Shown here: piece after piece, positions 47,795 to 55,920 of the stretch
Numbering within the stretch: position 1 is the first letter of the stretch
Layout: every line of letters starts with the position of its first letter
Source of the DNA: Bacteroidales bacterium CF
GTDB taxonomy: Bacteria > Bacteroidota > Bacteroidia > Bacteroidales > UBA932
Direction of reading: 5' to 3'
Assembly (NCBI GenBank): GCA_000473305.1
Contig: CP006772.1
Coordinates: 1,922,001 to 1,986,000 of the forward strand
Length of the DNA: 64,000 nucleotides
Made by a program: the position numbers and the translations under genes
Notes under the pieces: generated by a model
What the model was told of the DNA's origin: nothing
Database searches by the model: none
The model's input: only the letters and a program-made list of their open reading frames with translations

Positions 47795-48573
47795 TAAAAT
47801 TGCGGCGGGGCGGAGACTCTGTCCATGCGGAAACTCGCAGTGACATTATTGGCCCTGAGCCCACTCCAAAACATAGTCGCCCCCACAATATCAACATTCC
47901 AGCACTCATACGCCAACCCGACAGCCCCACTCAAAAGATCATTCGAATAATTAGAAGCCAGAAAATTCCCGTACAAAAAATACCCACCATTATTATCCAC
48001 CTTCGAAACCCAATGACCAAGATCATCCTTGTAAAAATACGAGAAACTACCATCCGGAAAATAGGACCAATAATGAAAACCATCAACATTATCAGGCGAA
48101 GTAGACCTCCCGTACCAAGTACCTAAACATTTCGCCCTCAAATCCACCCTCACCCTCTTCATCGAATAAAGCTTCGAGTCAGGATAGACAACATTATCAA
48201 TCTTAAAAACAGGAACCCTGTAAATCAAATTTTCAGCATCAATAGAAACAATTTCAAACACCATGTAAAACTGACCCGAAACAGCACCTTGCCCCTCAAT
48301 GATTATCGATTTCCCATCCACCTTATAGGTAAATTTATCATTCTCAATCCACCTCTTATTACTGGCATCAAGCTCATACCCTGTCGAATAAACCTCAACA
48401 CCATCCTCCCTGAACTGTATCGTGAACACCTTATCCGTCAGAACAGGCTTAGCGTCAACCTGACTGTTTATCCACGTACCAATGAGCAACTGAGAGTAAT
48501 CACAACCATCATCCTTACTACATCCCGCAAGAATAGTCACACAAAAAACAAAGCAACAAAGCAAATTTCTCAT
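47794..48573 (-). CDS. Lipoprotein with two lipocalin-like repeats, unknown function
   Basis: 259 residues. Lipobox CVTILAGC (cysteine at 18). The body has two similar parts beginning LIGTWINSQ and CLGTWYGRS, each followed by beta strands (VFTIQFREDGVEVY; HYWSYFPDGSFSYF), resembling Bacteroidota lipocalin-like lipoproteins. The stop codon is formed at the junction with the palindromic element. Confidence 0.6.
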   Translation of the reverse strand: MRNLLCCFVFCVTILAGCSKDDGCDYSQLLIGTWINSQVDAKPVLTDKVFTIQFREDGVEVYSTGYELDASNKRWIENDKFTYKVDGKSIIIEGQGAVSGQFYMVFEIVSIDAENLIYRVPVFKIDNVVYPDSKLYSMKRVRVDLRAKCLGTWYGRSTSPDNVDGFHYWSYFPDGSFSYFYKDDLGHWVSKVDNNGGYFLYGNFLASNYSNDLLSGAVGLAYECWNVDIVGATMFWSGLRANNVTASFRMDRVSAPPQF

Positions 48574-48614
48574 AAATAAAGTTTTAGTTACACAAACTTA
48601 ATAAAATTCACTAG

Positions 48615-49082
48615 CTACTTTTTACTTCTGAGAAGATTATTTGGGTTTATTATTGGTAATATAAAATTTTGCAAGGCTGTTCCCTGCAACCTTGTTATCA
48701 GAATGCCCCTAGAAGTAGAATAAGTAACAGACGAAAGAGCATTTGCCAAGGCAGGATTTACGTTCAATATATTGTTCTTATCCGGTATGGCAAGTTCCTC
48801 CAAATTTTCAACACGGTAAATGAATATAAGATGAAAACCGGCACTGGCTTCAATTTCATTACCACCGTTGCTATCCGATTGAATATTTATTGAAAAATCC
48901 GCCTTTGCTAATTTATCCTCAAGGTTGAAACCTAACTGCAGAGAGTTATCTAATTGATAGCCGGCGACCTTGTTAACATCAAAATTTTCAGACATCTCCA
49001 CCTCTGCTTTGATTATTTTACAATCAAGCAAATTGATTTTTTCCGGGAAGAATATACTTTTATCCTGCATGATGATATTCAT
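48615..49082 (-). CDS. SecB-like chaperone of a toxin-antitoxin-chaperone type locus
   Basis: 155 residues (an ATG 12 bp downstream gives MQDKSIFF). The pattern of four beta strands and the ending YSTSRGILITRLQGTALQNFILPIINPNNLL-like stretch (about 122-151) recalls SecB proteins, especially solitary SecB-like chaperones that stabilise antitoxins. It overlaps the upstream XRE gene by 23 bp. The similarity is weak by eye, so the family call is tentative. Confidence 0.5.
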   Translation of the reverse strand: MNIIMQDKSIFFPEKINLLDCKIIKAEVEMSENFDVNKVAGYQLDNSLQLGFNLEDKLAKADFSINIQSDSNGGNEIEASAGFHLIFIYRVENLEELAIPDKNNILNVNPALANALSSVTYSTSRGILITRLQGTALQNFILPIINPNNLLRSKK

Positions 49083-49473
49083 TAAACTGGTTTGTATTCT
49101 TAGCGCGTTGCCAAACTTTGCTGCCCGGGGTTGCTTCTATTTTGGTACGTGTGACAAAAGTGTGGACTCTGCATATAAATCCATCTTCCACAAACTCAGT
49201 CTGTGTCATTTTCTTAGGGACTTCCAACAAAGGTTCACCCAGTTCTGCCGATAATTTTGCCAACGAGCGAAGCGTAAAATTATGCTCGCCACCCAACCAC
49301 TTAGAAATCTCAGATGGTTTTTTTTCCAACTTTTCTGCCAGCTCCTTTTTGCTCAAACCTTTTTCAAGTAATAGTTGATTTATGCGAACCACTAAATCGG
49401 CATATAAATCCACAAAGATTTCCAAATCTTTGGGAGTGCTTTTCAGCAATCTGTCTACTGTTTTAGTTCTCAT
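49060..49473 (-). CDS. XRE-family (HigA-like) regulator
   Basis: 137 residues. Helix-turn-helix at about 38-80 (LLEKGLSKKELAEKLEKKPS, ISKWLGGEHNFTLRSLAKLSAELG). The C-terminal about 50 residues (FICRVHTFVTRTKIEATPG) are an extension that could be the chaperone-addiction segment of a TAC-type antitoxin. No HigB-like toxin gene is adjacent, so this may be a two-gene remnant or a variant system. Confidence 0.75.
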   Translation of the reverse strand: MRTKTVDRLLKSTPKDLEIFVDLYADLVVRINQLLLEKGLSKKELAEKLEKKPSEISKWLGGEHNFTLRSLAKLSAELGEPLLEVPKKMTQTEFVEDGFICRVHTFVTRTKIEATPGSKVWQRAKNTNQFNEYHHAG

Positions 49474-49523
49474 TTTAATAAAGAATTATTTCTGTTGTCT
49501 TACCATCGGAGTTTAAATACTGG

Positions 49524-49556
49524 CAAATGTATTCATTTATAACTGAATTATACAAA
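49524..49556 (-). promoter_or_regulatory. Promoter of the XRE/SecB-like pair
   Basis: On the minus strand TTTG (49553-49556), 21 bp, TACATTTG (49524-49531), a full Bacteroidota match, about 50 bp before the start codon. Confidence 0.7.
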
Positions 49557-49738
49557 TAATATTTCACTTATAAGTTAATTTTACGCAAATCTATTTATTC
49601 TAATTGCTATACAGAGCATTGAACAATTCAGATAATCCTAGCATAAAATAGCACCTTCAATCAGTTTGTTAAGTAGATGCCTTTACTCTACCACAAATGA
49701 TTTTTGTTTTTTGAGGATAATTGTCCGGAGAATTCTTA

Positions 49739-50010
49739 GTTATAAAATTACAAATTTTAGATGGCTACACAAATAATTTTTAGGCAATTGAAGCCATAAG
49801 GCCGAAAAAGACCTTGATTTTTTAGCCGATTTTATAAATGTTTTACCATAAACAGGCATCGACAATTTGTTCTCTGTGGCCGCTTACAAGTTAATTGAGA
49901 TATACCGGATCAGGGCATTTCAGCCGGAGCGAGCGAAGTGAGTGAGGATGGACAGCCCTGAGACGATATATCTCCAATATATAAAGCGGCCACAGAGAAC
50001 AAATAAACAC
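49739..50010. repeat. Fold-back repeat, copy 9, with 132-bp palindrome
   Basis: Side box GTTATAAAATTACA (49739), half a core (AATTGAAGCCATAAGGCCG, AGACCTTGATTTTTTAGCC), then a palindrome at 49869-50000 with perfect 17-bp ends GTTCTCTGTGGCCGCTT / AAGCGGCCACAGAGAAC. Its centre is CGGAGCGAGCGAAGTGAGTG. Together with the glpK promoter it explains the 687-bp gap before glpK. Confidence 0.8.
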
Positions 50011-50099
50011 TCGTAACGAAACTTATAGTGCTCGTTTTGTTTCAATTCACTCGCCGTAAATTGTCACATCGAAACAAATTCAGAAAAATAATTTTCGTT

Positions 50100-50133
50100 T
50101 TTGTATATCGTAAAATAATTTTAGATAAATTTG
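50100..50133 (+). promoter_or_regulatory. glpK promoter
   Basis: TTTG (50100-50103), 22 bp, TAAATTTG (50126-50133), 27 bp before the glpK ATG. Confidence 0.65.
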
Positions 50134-50160
50134 TTCTAACACACCCACAAAACAAACAAC

Positions 50161-51663
50161 ATGTCAGACCAATTTGTACTCACACTGGACGAAGGCACAA
50201 CAAGCGCACGCGCAATCCTCTTCAACAAAAAAGGAGAAATAGTCGCATCAAGCCAAAAAGAGTTCAGACAAATCTATCCGAAACCAGGTTGGGTAGAACA
50301 CGACCCTGAAGAGATCTGGAAATCACAGTCAGGATCAGCACACAAAGTTATTGAAGAGGCAAACCGTTTCAACGCGAAAGTCGCATGCATAGGCATAACA
50401 AACCAACGCGAAACCACAGTTGTATGGGACAGAGAGACAGGAGAGCCTGTATATAATGCAATCGTCTGGCAGGACAGAAGAACATCAGAGTATTGTGACG
50501 GATTAAAGGGCGAAAAGTGGGCCGAAATCATAAAGTACAGAACAGGCCTGATACTCGACTCATACTTCTCGGCAACAAAACTGAGATGGATACTGAACAA
50601 CGTTGAAGGTGCAATGGAGAAGGCAAAGGCAGGAAAACTCGCTTTCGGAACCATCGACACCTGGCTGATATGGAAACTCACAAACGGCAAGGTGCATGTC
50701 ACAGACGTGAGCAACGCGAGCCGTACAATGATGTATAATATCCGCACCCTTGCTTGGGATAAGGAGCTTCTGGAGCTGTTCGGAATTCCGGAGAGCGTTC
50801 TTCCGGAGGTCAAATCCTCATCGGAAGTTTACGGATACACAACAAAAGAGCTTTTCGGCACAGAGATTCCTATATCAGGCATAGCAGGAGACCAGCAGGC
50901 TGCGACATTCGGGCAGATGTGCTTTGAAAAAGGTAGTGTAAAGAACACATACGGAACAGGTTGTTTCATGCTTTGCAACACAGGCAGCGAAATAGTAAGT
51001 TCCGGAAACAATATGGTAACCACCATCGGATGGCAGATTAACGGCGAGACAGTATATGCACTTGAGGGTAGCATCTTCACCGGAGGATCAATCGTACAAT
51101 GGCTGCGCGACGAACTCGGCATCATCAAGTCCTCTTCAGAGGTAGAGGCATTGGCAGCAAAGGTTCCCGACAATGGCGGGGTATATCTCGTTCCTGCCCT
51201 TACCGGCCTTGGCGCGCCACACTGGGATCAATATGCCAGAGGAATGATTATCGGCCTCACAAGGGGCTCGAATGCCTCGAACATAGCACGTGCGGCACTT
51301 GAGGGAATAGCTTTTCAGACATACGATGTCCTCAAGGCAATGCAGGAGGATCTCGGTTCTCCGATAAAGGAGCTGCGTGTTGACGGCGGTGCAGCGGTTA
51401 ACAATCTGCTCATGCAGTTCCAGGCAGACATTCTGGGAATACCTGTTTACCGTCCGGTGATTTTCGAGACTACTGCACTGGGAGCAGCCTATCTTGCAGG
51501 TCTTGCAACAGGTTTCTGGAAAGATCTGGATGAGATAAAGGGGCAGAAGGCAATTGAGAAGACTTTTGTGAAGAAGATGGAGGACAACAAGAGCAAGGAA
51601 CTTATTAACGGCTGGCGCAAGGCTCTTTCAAGGGCAAAAAGCTGGGTTGAACCTGAAAAATAA
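50161..51663 (+). CDS. glpK: Glycerol kinase
   Basis: 500 residues, normal for GlpK. FGGY-family kinase making sn-glycerol 3-phosphate. The N-terminal phosphate loop is [13 protein letters not shown] (8-20). [15 protein letters not shown] and VWQDRRT, the [10 protein letters not shown] segment and [15 protein letters not shown] are all diagnostic. First gene of a two-gene operon with the glycerol channel. Confidence 0.97.
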   Translation: MSDQFVLTLDEGTTSARAILFNKKGEIVASSQKEFRQIYPKPGWVEHDPEEIWKSQSGSAHKVIEEANRFNAKVACIGITNQRETTVVWDRETGEPVYNAIVWQDRRTSEYCDGLKGEKWAEIIKYRTGLILDSYFSATKLRWILNNVEGAMEKAKAGKLAFGTIDTWLIWKLTNGKVHVTDVSNASRTMMYNIRTLAWDKELLELFGIPESVLPEVKSSSEVYGYTTKELFGTEIPISGIAGDQQAATFGQMCFEKGSVKNTYGTGCFMLCNTGSEIVSSGNNMVTTIGWQINGETVYALEGSIFTGGSIVQWLRDELGIIKSSSEVEALAAKVPDNGGVYLVPALTGLGAPHWDQYARGMIIGLTRGSNASNIARAALEGIAFQTYDVLKAMQEDLGSPIKELRVDGGAAVNNLLMQFQADILGIPVYRPVIFETTALGAAYLAGLATGFWKDLDEIKGQKAIEKTFVKKMEDNKSKELINGWRKALSRAKSWVEPEK

Positions 51664-51675
51664 ACTGAAAAACAT

Positions 51676-52410
51676 ATGGGAGAATTTTTAGCTGAACTAC
51701 TGGGCACAATGGTGCTCATCCTTCTTGGAAATGGTGTTGTTGCCAATGTAGTCCTCAAAGGGACAAAGGGAAATAACGGCGGATGGATAGTTATCACAAT
51801 GGGATGGGGATTAGCCGTCTTCACAGGGGTGGTTATTGCCGGTCCGATATCGGGTGCCCACTTGAATCCTGCTGTGACAATCGGTCTTGCTCTTGCCGGA
51901 CAGTTTGCATGGTCTAAAGTTGCAATGTTTATTATTGCCCAGCTTATAGGTGCCTTTTTAGGCGCGTTTCTGGTATGGGCTTTTTACAGACATCACTTTA
52001 ACGCCACTGAGGATAAAGATTCAATTCTTAGCTGTTTCTGCACTAAACCTGCAATCAGGAAAATACCTAACAACTTTCTGTCAGAGATGATAGGAACATT
52101 TGTCCTGGTATTTGTAATATTTTACGTACAGGGTGCTTGCCTTACTTGCGAGACAATGCCTGATGTGAAAATCGGGCTGGGCAGCGTCGGGGCGTTGCCT
52201 ATAGCGCTTGTGATAGTTGCCATAGGACTATCTCTTGGCGGAACTACCGGGTATGCAATCAATCCTGCACGTGACTTCGCTCCAAGACTAATGCACTCTA
52301 TACTTCCTATAAAAGCCAAGGGAGATAGCGAGTGGAGCTATTCATTTGTTCCGGTTGTGGCCCCGCTTGTTGGAGCTGCTATTGCAGCCGGACTGTTTTT
52401 ACTGTTATGA
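51676..52410 (+). CDS. glpF: Glycerol facilitator / aquaporin (MIP family)
   Basis: 244 residues, six membrane segments plus the two half-helices marked by HLNPAVT (about 62-68) and INPARD (about 195-200). The Asp after NPAR is typical of glycerol-conducting channels. Starts 12 bp after glpK, so uptake and phosphorylation are coupled. Confidence 0.94.
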   Translation: MGEFLAELLGTMVLILLGNGVVANVVLKGTKGNNGGWIVITMGWGLAVFTGVVIAGPISGAHLNPAVTIGLALAGQFAWSKVAMFIIAQLIGAFLGAFLVWAFYRHHFNATEDKDSILSCFCTKPAIRKIPNNFLSEMIGTFVLVFVIFYVQGACLTCETMPDVKIGLGSVGALPIALVIVAIGLSLGGTTGYAINPARDFAPRLMHSILPIKAKGDSEWSYSFVPVVAPLVGAAIAAGLFLLL

Positions 52411-52411
52411 T

Positions 52412-52446
52412 GACCTTGCCAAGGAAAAACCTTGGCAAGGTCTTTC
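52412..52446 (+). terminator. Rho-independent terminator of glpKF
   Basis: GACCTTGCCAAGG-AAAAA-CCTTGGCAAGGTC, a perfect 13-bp stem, followed by TTTCGTT. It begins 2 bp after the glpF stop. Confidence 0.85.
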
Positions 52447-52552
52447 GTTGAGATCCATAATTAATTTGGTTAGTGATTATGGGTTGTTAAGGAGCTCCCG
52501 CAAGGGGGCAAAACAAAAGGCTGCAAAATTTGCAGCCTTTTCACTTTTCACT

Positions 52553-52770
52553 AAATTGAAGCCATAAGCCTCAAAGACGCTAATTTTTCCGGATTTGTTC
52601 TCTGTGGCCGCTTTTGTATTGCGGAGCTACACCTGAGCAGGGCAGTCCATCCTCACTCACTTCGCTCGCTCCGGCTGAAAATTGCCCTACTCAGGTATAT
52701 CTCCGCTAACTTTTGAGCGGCTTCTGAGGACAAATTGCTGATTCTTGTTTTAAGGTAAAACCCTCATAAG
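52553..52770. repeat. Fold-back repeat, copy 10, with 135-bp palindrome
   Basis: Starts with half a core (AATTGAAGCCATAAGCCTC, AAAGACGCTAATTTTTCC). The palindrome at 52597-52731 runs from GTTCTCTGTGGCCGCTT to AGCGGCTTCTGAGGAC, with centre CACTCACTTCGCTCGCTCCGG, the inverted order of copy 9. It ends at the stop of the following minus-strand gene. Confidence 0.78.
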
Positions 52771-52771
52771 A

Positions 52772-53722
52772 TCATCGCACCTCCTTAACGATGGCAGGTC
52801 TTTCAACTCCGCTCCAGGAGCCGAGGAAAAGTTTGCCGCCGATCTTTTCATGTACCAGGAAGCCTGCGGGAAGCTTTCCGTTTGGCGCATAGTGAACGAA
52901 GTAATATCTGGTGTTGCTGTATTTCAGTTTGCCGTTTCTGGCAATAAAAGCTGTCTGTCCACTCTGGAGTTTATTGGCAAAAGCCCACTCGTCAATATCC
53001 CTTATTCGTTTAAGATCTTCCCAATCGGCAATCTCACATTTGCTGCGAAAATCTCTTCTGATCTGCTCGTTCAGATCCACTCTGTCACTGTATCTGTCCA
53101 TTGTGACTCTTATACCTCCCCACTCTCCGGGACGATTTCTGTCATTTTCCCCGCGGCCTTCGGAACCGTTATCCCCTCTTGGCGGGTCGTCTCTTCTCAT
53201 ATCATCTCTGTAACTTTCACCCTTGCTTGCCAGAATGTGGCAATAATCCCCGTACCACGACCCGAGGAAGAATTTACCGGCAAACTTGTCATGAACAAGG
53301 AATCCTGCCGGGACGCGACCATTTGGAGAAAAAAGGAAAAAGTAGACACGGTTTCCGCTTTGTATAAAACGTCCGTTACGCTGTACAAAATATTTACGTC
53401 CGGGAATCAGTTTTGTCGAGACAATCCATCTGTCAATATCTCTTATCTGCTTTATGTCATTCCACTCAGCCAGTCTGAAATCGGGACCGAATTCATATCT
53501 TACTGCCTCTTCCATATTTATATCTGATTCAATATAGGCTCCGAGTGTAGCCCTGAACTCCTGCCTCATATTCCGGTCATCATGTCTGCCTTGCAGCGAG
53601 TTATTGCGGTAAATACTGCGCTCCTGCGCAAAAGTGGCACTAGTTGTTGTACCTGAAATGGCTAAAATTGCGACAAGGGAGATTATCGACCCCTTCAAAC
53701 TTAGATTACTCTTTAATTTCAT
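52772..53722 (-). CDS. Secreted protein with duplicated domain, unknown function
   Basis: 316 residues with a signal peptide (about 1-31, ending TTSATFAQ). Two copies of a domain of about 100 residues: copy 1 about 55-160 (DFRLAEWNDIKQIRDIDRW, FFLFSPNGRVPAGFLVHDK, GKFFLGSWYG) and copy 2 about 210-312 (KCEIADWEDLKRIRDIDEW, YFVHYAPNGKLPAGFLVHEK, GKLFLGSWSG). A charged Arg/Asp/Gly linker joins them. I do not recognise the domain. The IS4 element sits 35 bp upstream of the start and may have separated the gene from its promoter. Confidence 0.65.
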   Translation of the reverse strand: MKLKSNLSLKGSIISLVAILAISGTTTSATFAQERSIYRNNSLQGRHDDRNMRQEFRATLGAYIESDINMEEAVRYEFGPDFRLAEWNDIKQIRDIDRWIVSTKLIPGRKYFVQRNGRFIQSGNRVYFFLFSPNGRVPAGFLVHDKFAGKFFLGSWYGDYCHILASKGESYRDDMRRDDPPRGDNGSEGRGENDRNRPGEWGGIRVTMDRYSDRVDLNEQIRRDFRSKCEIADWEDLKRIRDIDEWAFANKLQSGQTAFIARNGKLKYSNTRYYFVHYAPNGKLPAGFLVHEKIGGKLFLGSWSGVERPAIVKEVR

Positions 53723-53757
53723 TACTGATTATAGATTGGTGTTTTTTATGATACAAA

Positions 53758-55067
53758 ATCATTAGTGTCCACTAAAAATATTTTTAAAACCATATAATAC
53801 ATTAAATTTCAATAATATATAGCGATATTTTTAACGTGTCGATTTGAAATTGTAATATAGTATCCGATATATAAAAGGATATTATGAATCAGAGCAAACA
53901 TGTTTTCAGTCAACTCGTTGAGTTTCTTCCAAAGAGAGTATTCGATTGTATTGTAATGAGATATCAGGGAGATAAATACATTAAAACGTTCAGCTGCTGG
54001 AACCAGTTGCTGGTTATGATTTTTGGTCAACTTTCCGGTTGTGAAAGCCTCAGAGAACTTGTATGCATTACAGCTGCTCATAACAATAAGACCTATCATC
54101 TTGGATTTGGCAAGTCTGTAATAACGCGCAGCAATCTTGCCAAGGCTAACGCAAACAGAGACAGCAAGATCTTTGAAGAATTCGCTTACAAGATGATATC
54201 CATTGCCCAGAACAAGAGAATAACAAGGGAATTTGAAATTGCCGGCAGGTTCTATGCCTTCGACTCCACTACTATAGACCTGTGTATGAGTCTCTTTTGG
54301 TGGGCCAGCTTCCGCAAGGCAAAAAGTGGGATCAAAGTTCACACTCTCTATGATGTCGTCACTCAAATCCCGACATTCCTTCATATTACGGAAGCCAGAG
54401 TTCATGACATGAATGCGATGGATGATATCCCGTACGAATCCAACGCATACTATATCTTTGACAGAGGTTACTTTGACCTTGCAAGACTCTTTACTGTAAA
54501 TCTTATAGGCTCTAACTTTGTCATAAGAGAAAGAGGACAACTTCAATATGAAATCGTTGACGGAGAGGACCTTCTTGAAAAGGCTGACAATATCCTCTAT
54601 GACCAGACGATACGGCTTACAGGACAACTGACGGCAAAAAAATACCCGAGTCATCTTCGACGTATTGTATACTACTCTAAAGAGCACAAAAGGACCTTCA
54701 CATATCTTACTAATAGCTTTACAGACAAAGCTGAACACATCGCCATGCTTTACAAAAACAGATGGCAGGTGGAGTTGTTCTTCAAATGGATCAAGCAGCA
54801 TCTGCATGTAAAATCCTTTTGGGGAGTAACCGAAAATGCAGTTAGAATTCAGATATATGCAGCAATTACGGCATATTGCCTTATTGCTATTGTTGAACAT
54901 GATCTCCGTCTCAATCGAAGTACCTTTGATGTGCTCCGCATTCTTAGTATGTCTCTTTTCGACAAGGCTCCTATAAGAGAACTCTTCGAAAGGGCAGAAC
55001 CAGCATGTGATATATCTGATGAGGATCATCTTCAATTAAGCTTTAATTTTTAGTGGACACTAATGAT
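53758..55067 (+). mobile_element. IS4-family insertion sequence (1310 bp)
   Basis: Inverted ends ATCATTAGTGTCCACTAAAA on both sides (22 bp match). A 5-bp direct repeat ACAAA flanks it (53753-53757 and 55068-55072). It carries a single transposase gene. It is unrelated to the palindromic repeats, whose termini differ. Confidence 0.88.
53884..55053 (+). CDS. IS4-family transposase
   Basis: 389 residues. DDE residues in YAFDSTTIDL (first D, about 121), YIFDRGYFDL (second D, about 194) and YKNRWQVELFFKWIKQHL (YREK-type motif with the Glu). The N-terminal DUF4372-like part (QLVEFLPKRVFDCIVMRY) is typical. Intact; likely able to transpose. A 408-codon antisense frame covers the same DNA and is not a gene. 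Confidence 0.94.
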   Translation: MNQSKHVFSQLVEFLPKRVFDCIVMRYQGDKYIKTFSCWNQLLVMIFGQLSGCESLRELVCITAAHNNKTYHLGFGKSVITRSNLAKANANRDSKIFEEFAYKMISIAQNKRITREFEIAGRFYAFDSTTIDLCMSLFWWASFRKAKSGIKVHTLYDVVTQIPTFLHITEARVHDMNAMDDIPYESNAYYIFDRGYFDLARLFTVNLIGSNFVIRERGQLQYEIVDGEDLLEKADNILYDQTIRLTGQLTAKKYPSHLRRIVYYSKEHKRTFTYLTNSFTDKAEHIAMLYKNRWQVELFFKWIKQHLHVKSFWGVTENAVRIQIYAAITAYCLIAIVEHDLRLNRSTFDVLRILSMSLFDKAPIRELFERAEPACDISDEDHLQLSFNF

Positions 55068-55088
55068 ACAAAATTAATAATATCGGCC

Positions 55089-55848
55089 TTATTTAATATA
55101 GTCAGGTGCCACCGGGTCTCCATTGAAGAAGTCACCTTTCTTGCCCGAAGATATAGCCCAGCGGTCAATCCACGATATCCCCCACTTCCCGTAGCTTGTT
55201 ACTTTGCTATTGTATGCTTCATCGCGTAATGCCGTATCCATGTCCGCAAACTCATATCCATTCCGCTTGTACATCGAGGCAAGTGAATCGAGGTATACTG
55301 CATTCAAAAGACTTGCGTGGATGAGAAGGATCTGAGGGATCTTCCGTCCTAACAAGGCTACCGATTGCCTCTCGTAATAATGCAGTTTCTTTTCCATATA
55401 ATCGATATAATCAGACCCGATCCTGCTCATCAGGAGAGTATCTTTTACATCACTTGCCTTTTTATACGCGAGGGCAAATAGGTAATCGTCATTGTCTATT
55501 GTAACAGGGGCAACTTTGTAGCCATGATTTTTAAGAAATGAGTCCAAAGAGTCAGCCTTGGATTTTGTCTCCCCAACATGAAGGAATGGATGCCGGCAAC
55601 TCTTTCTGATATCTGCCCCCGTCAGCTTCGTTGCGAATTTTCCTCTCATTTATAAATCCAATTGCCGGGATTTTGTTTTTCACCAAAGAGCTCATAATAG
55701 AGTTGAAAATCATTTTTTGATAATTGGAGTCATTAATTCCATAAGAAACGACCGGCATGTCGTCTATGGAAAAACAGATTTGTGATTTTTGTCCCGATGC
55801 CACCGTAGACATCAGCAACAACATTATGATTAACAGTTTTTTCATCAA
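55089..55848 (-). pseudogene. Broken polysaccharide deacetylase gene
   Basis: The 5' part (55552-55848) encodes a signal peptide and CFSIDDMPVVSYG...NKIPAIGFINERKI, the first NodB motif. The 3' part (55089 to about 55640) continues in another frame from CRHPFLHVGETKSKADSLDSFL to the end. The NodB section between them (the HxxSH metal-binding region expected after NERKI) is largely missing, so there is both a deletion of roughly 60-100 codons and a frameshift. No active enzyme can be made from either half. Confidence 0.8.
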
Positions 55849-55883
55849 GATTAACAGCTATAATTACCAATGTGAAAGATACA

Positions 55884-55920
55884 CATTTCACTTTTAACTC
55901 TTCACTCTTCACTTTCCACT
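55884..55920. repeat. Heptamer repeat tract 1 (TTCACTN)n
   Basis: TTCACTTTTAACTCTTCACT continues with period 7 for about five units, ending at the stop of the ABC-F gene. The same unit recurs at 57640 and 59253. Confidence 0.6.

Noticed and set aside
53809-55035. 408-codon minus-strand open frame
   Set aside because: It is antisense to an intact IS4 transposase with full DDE motifs, lacks any recognisable domain and has poor composition for a protein.
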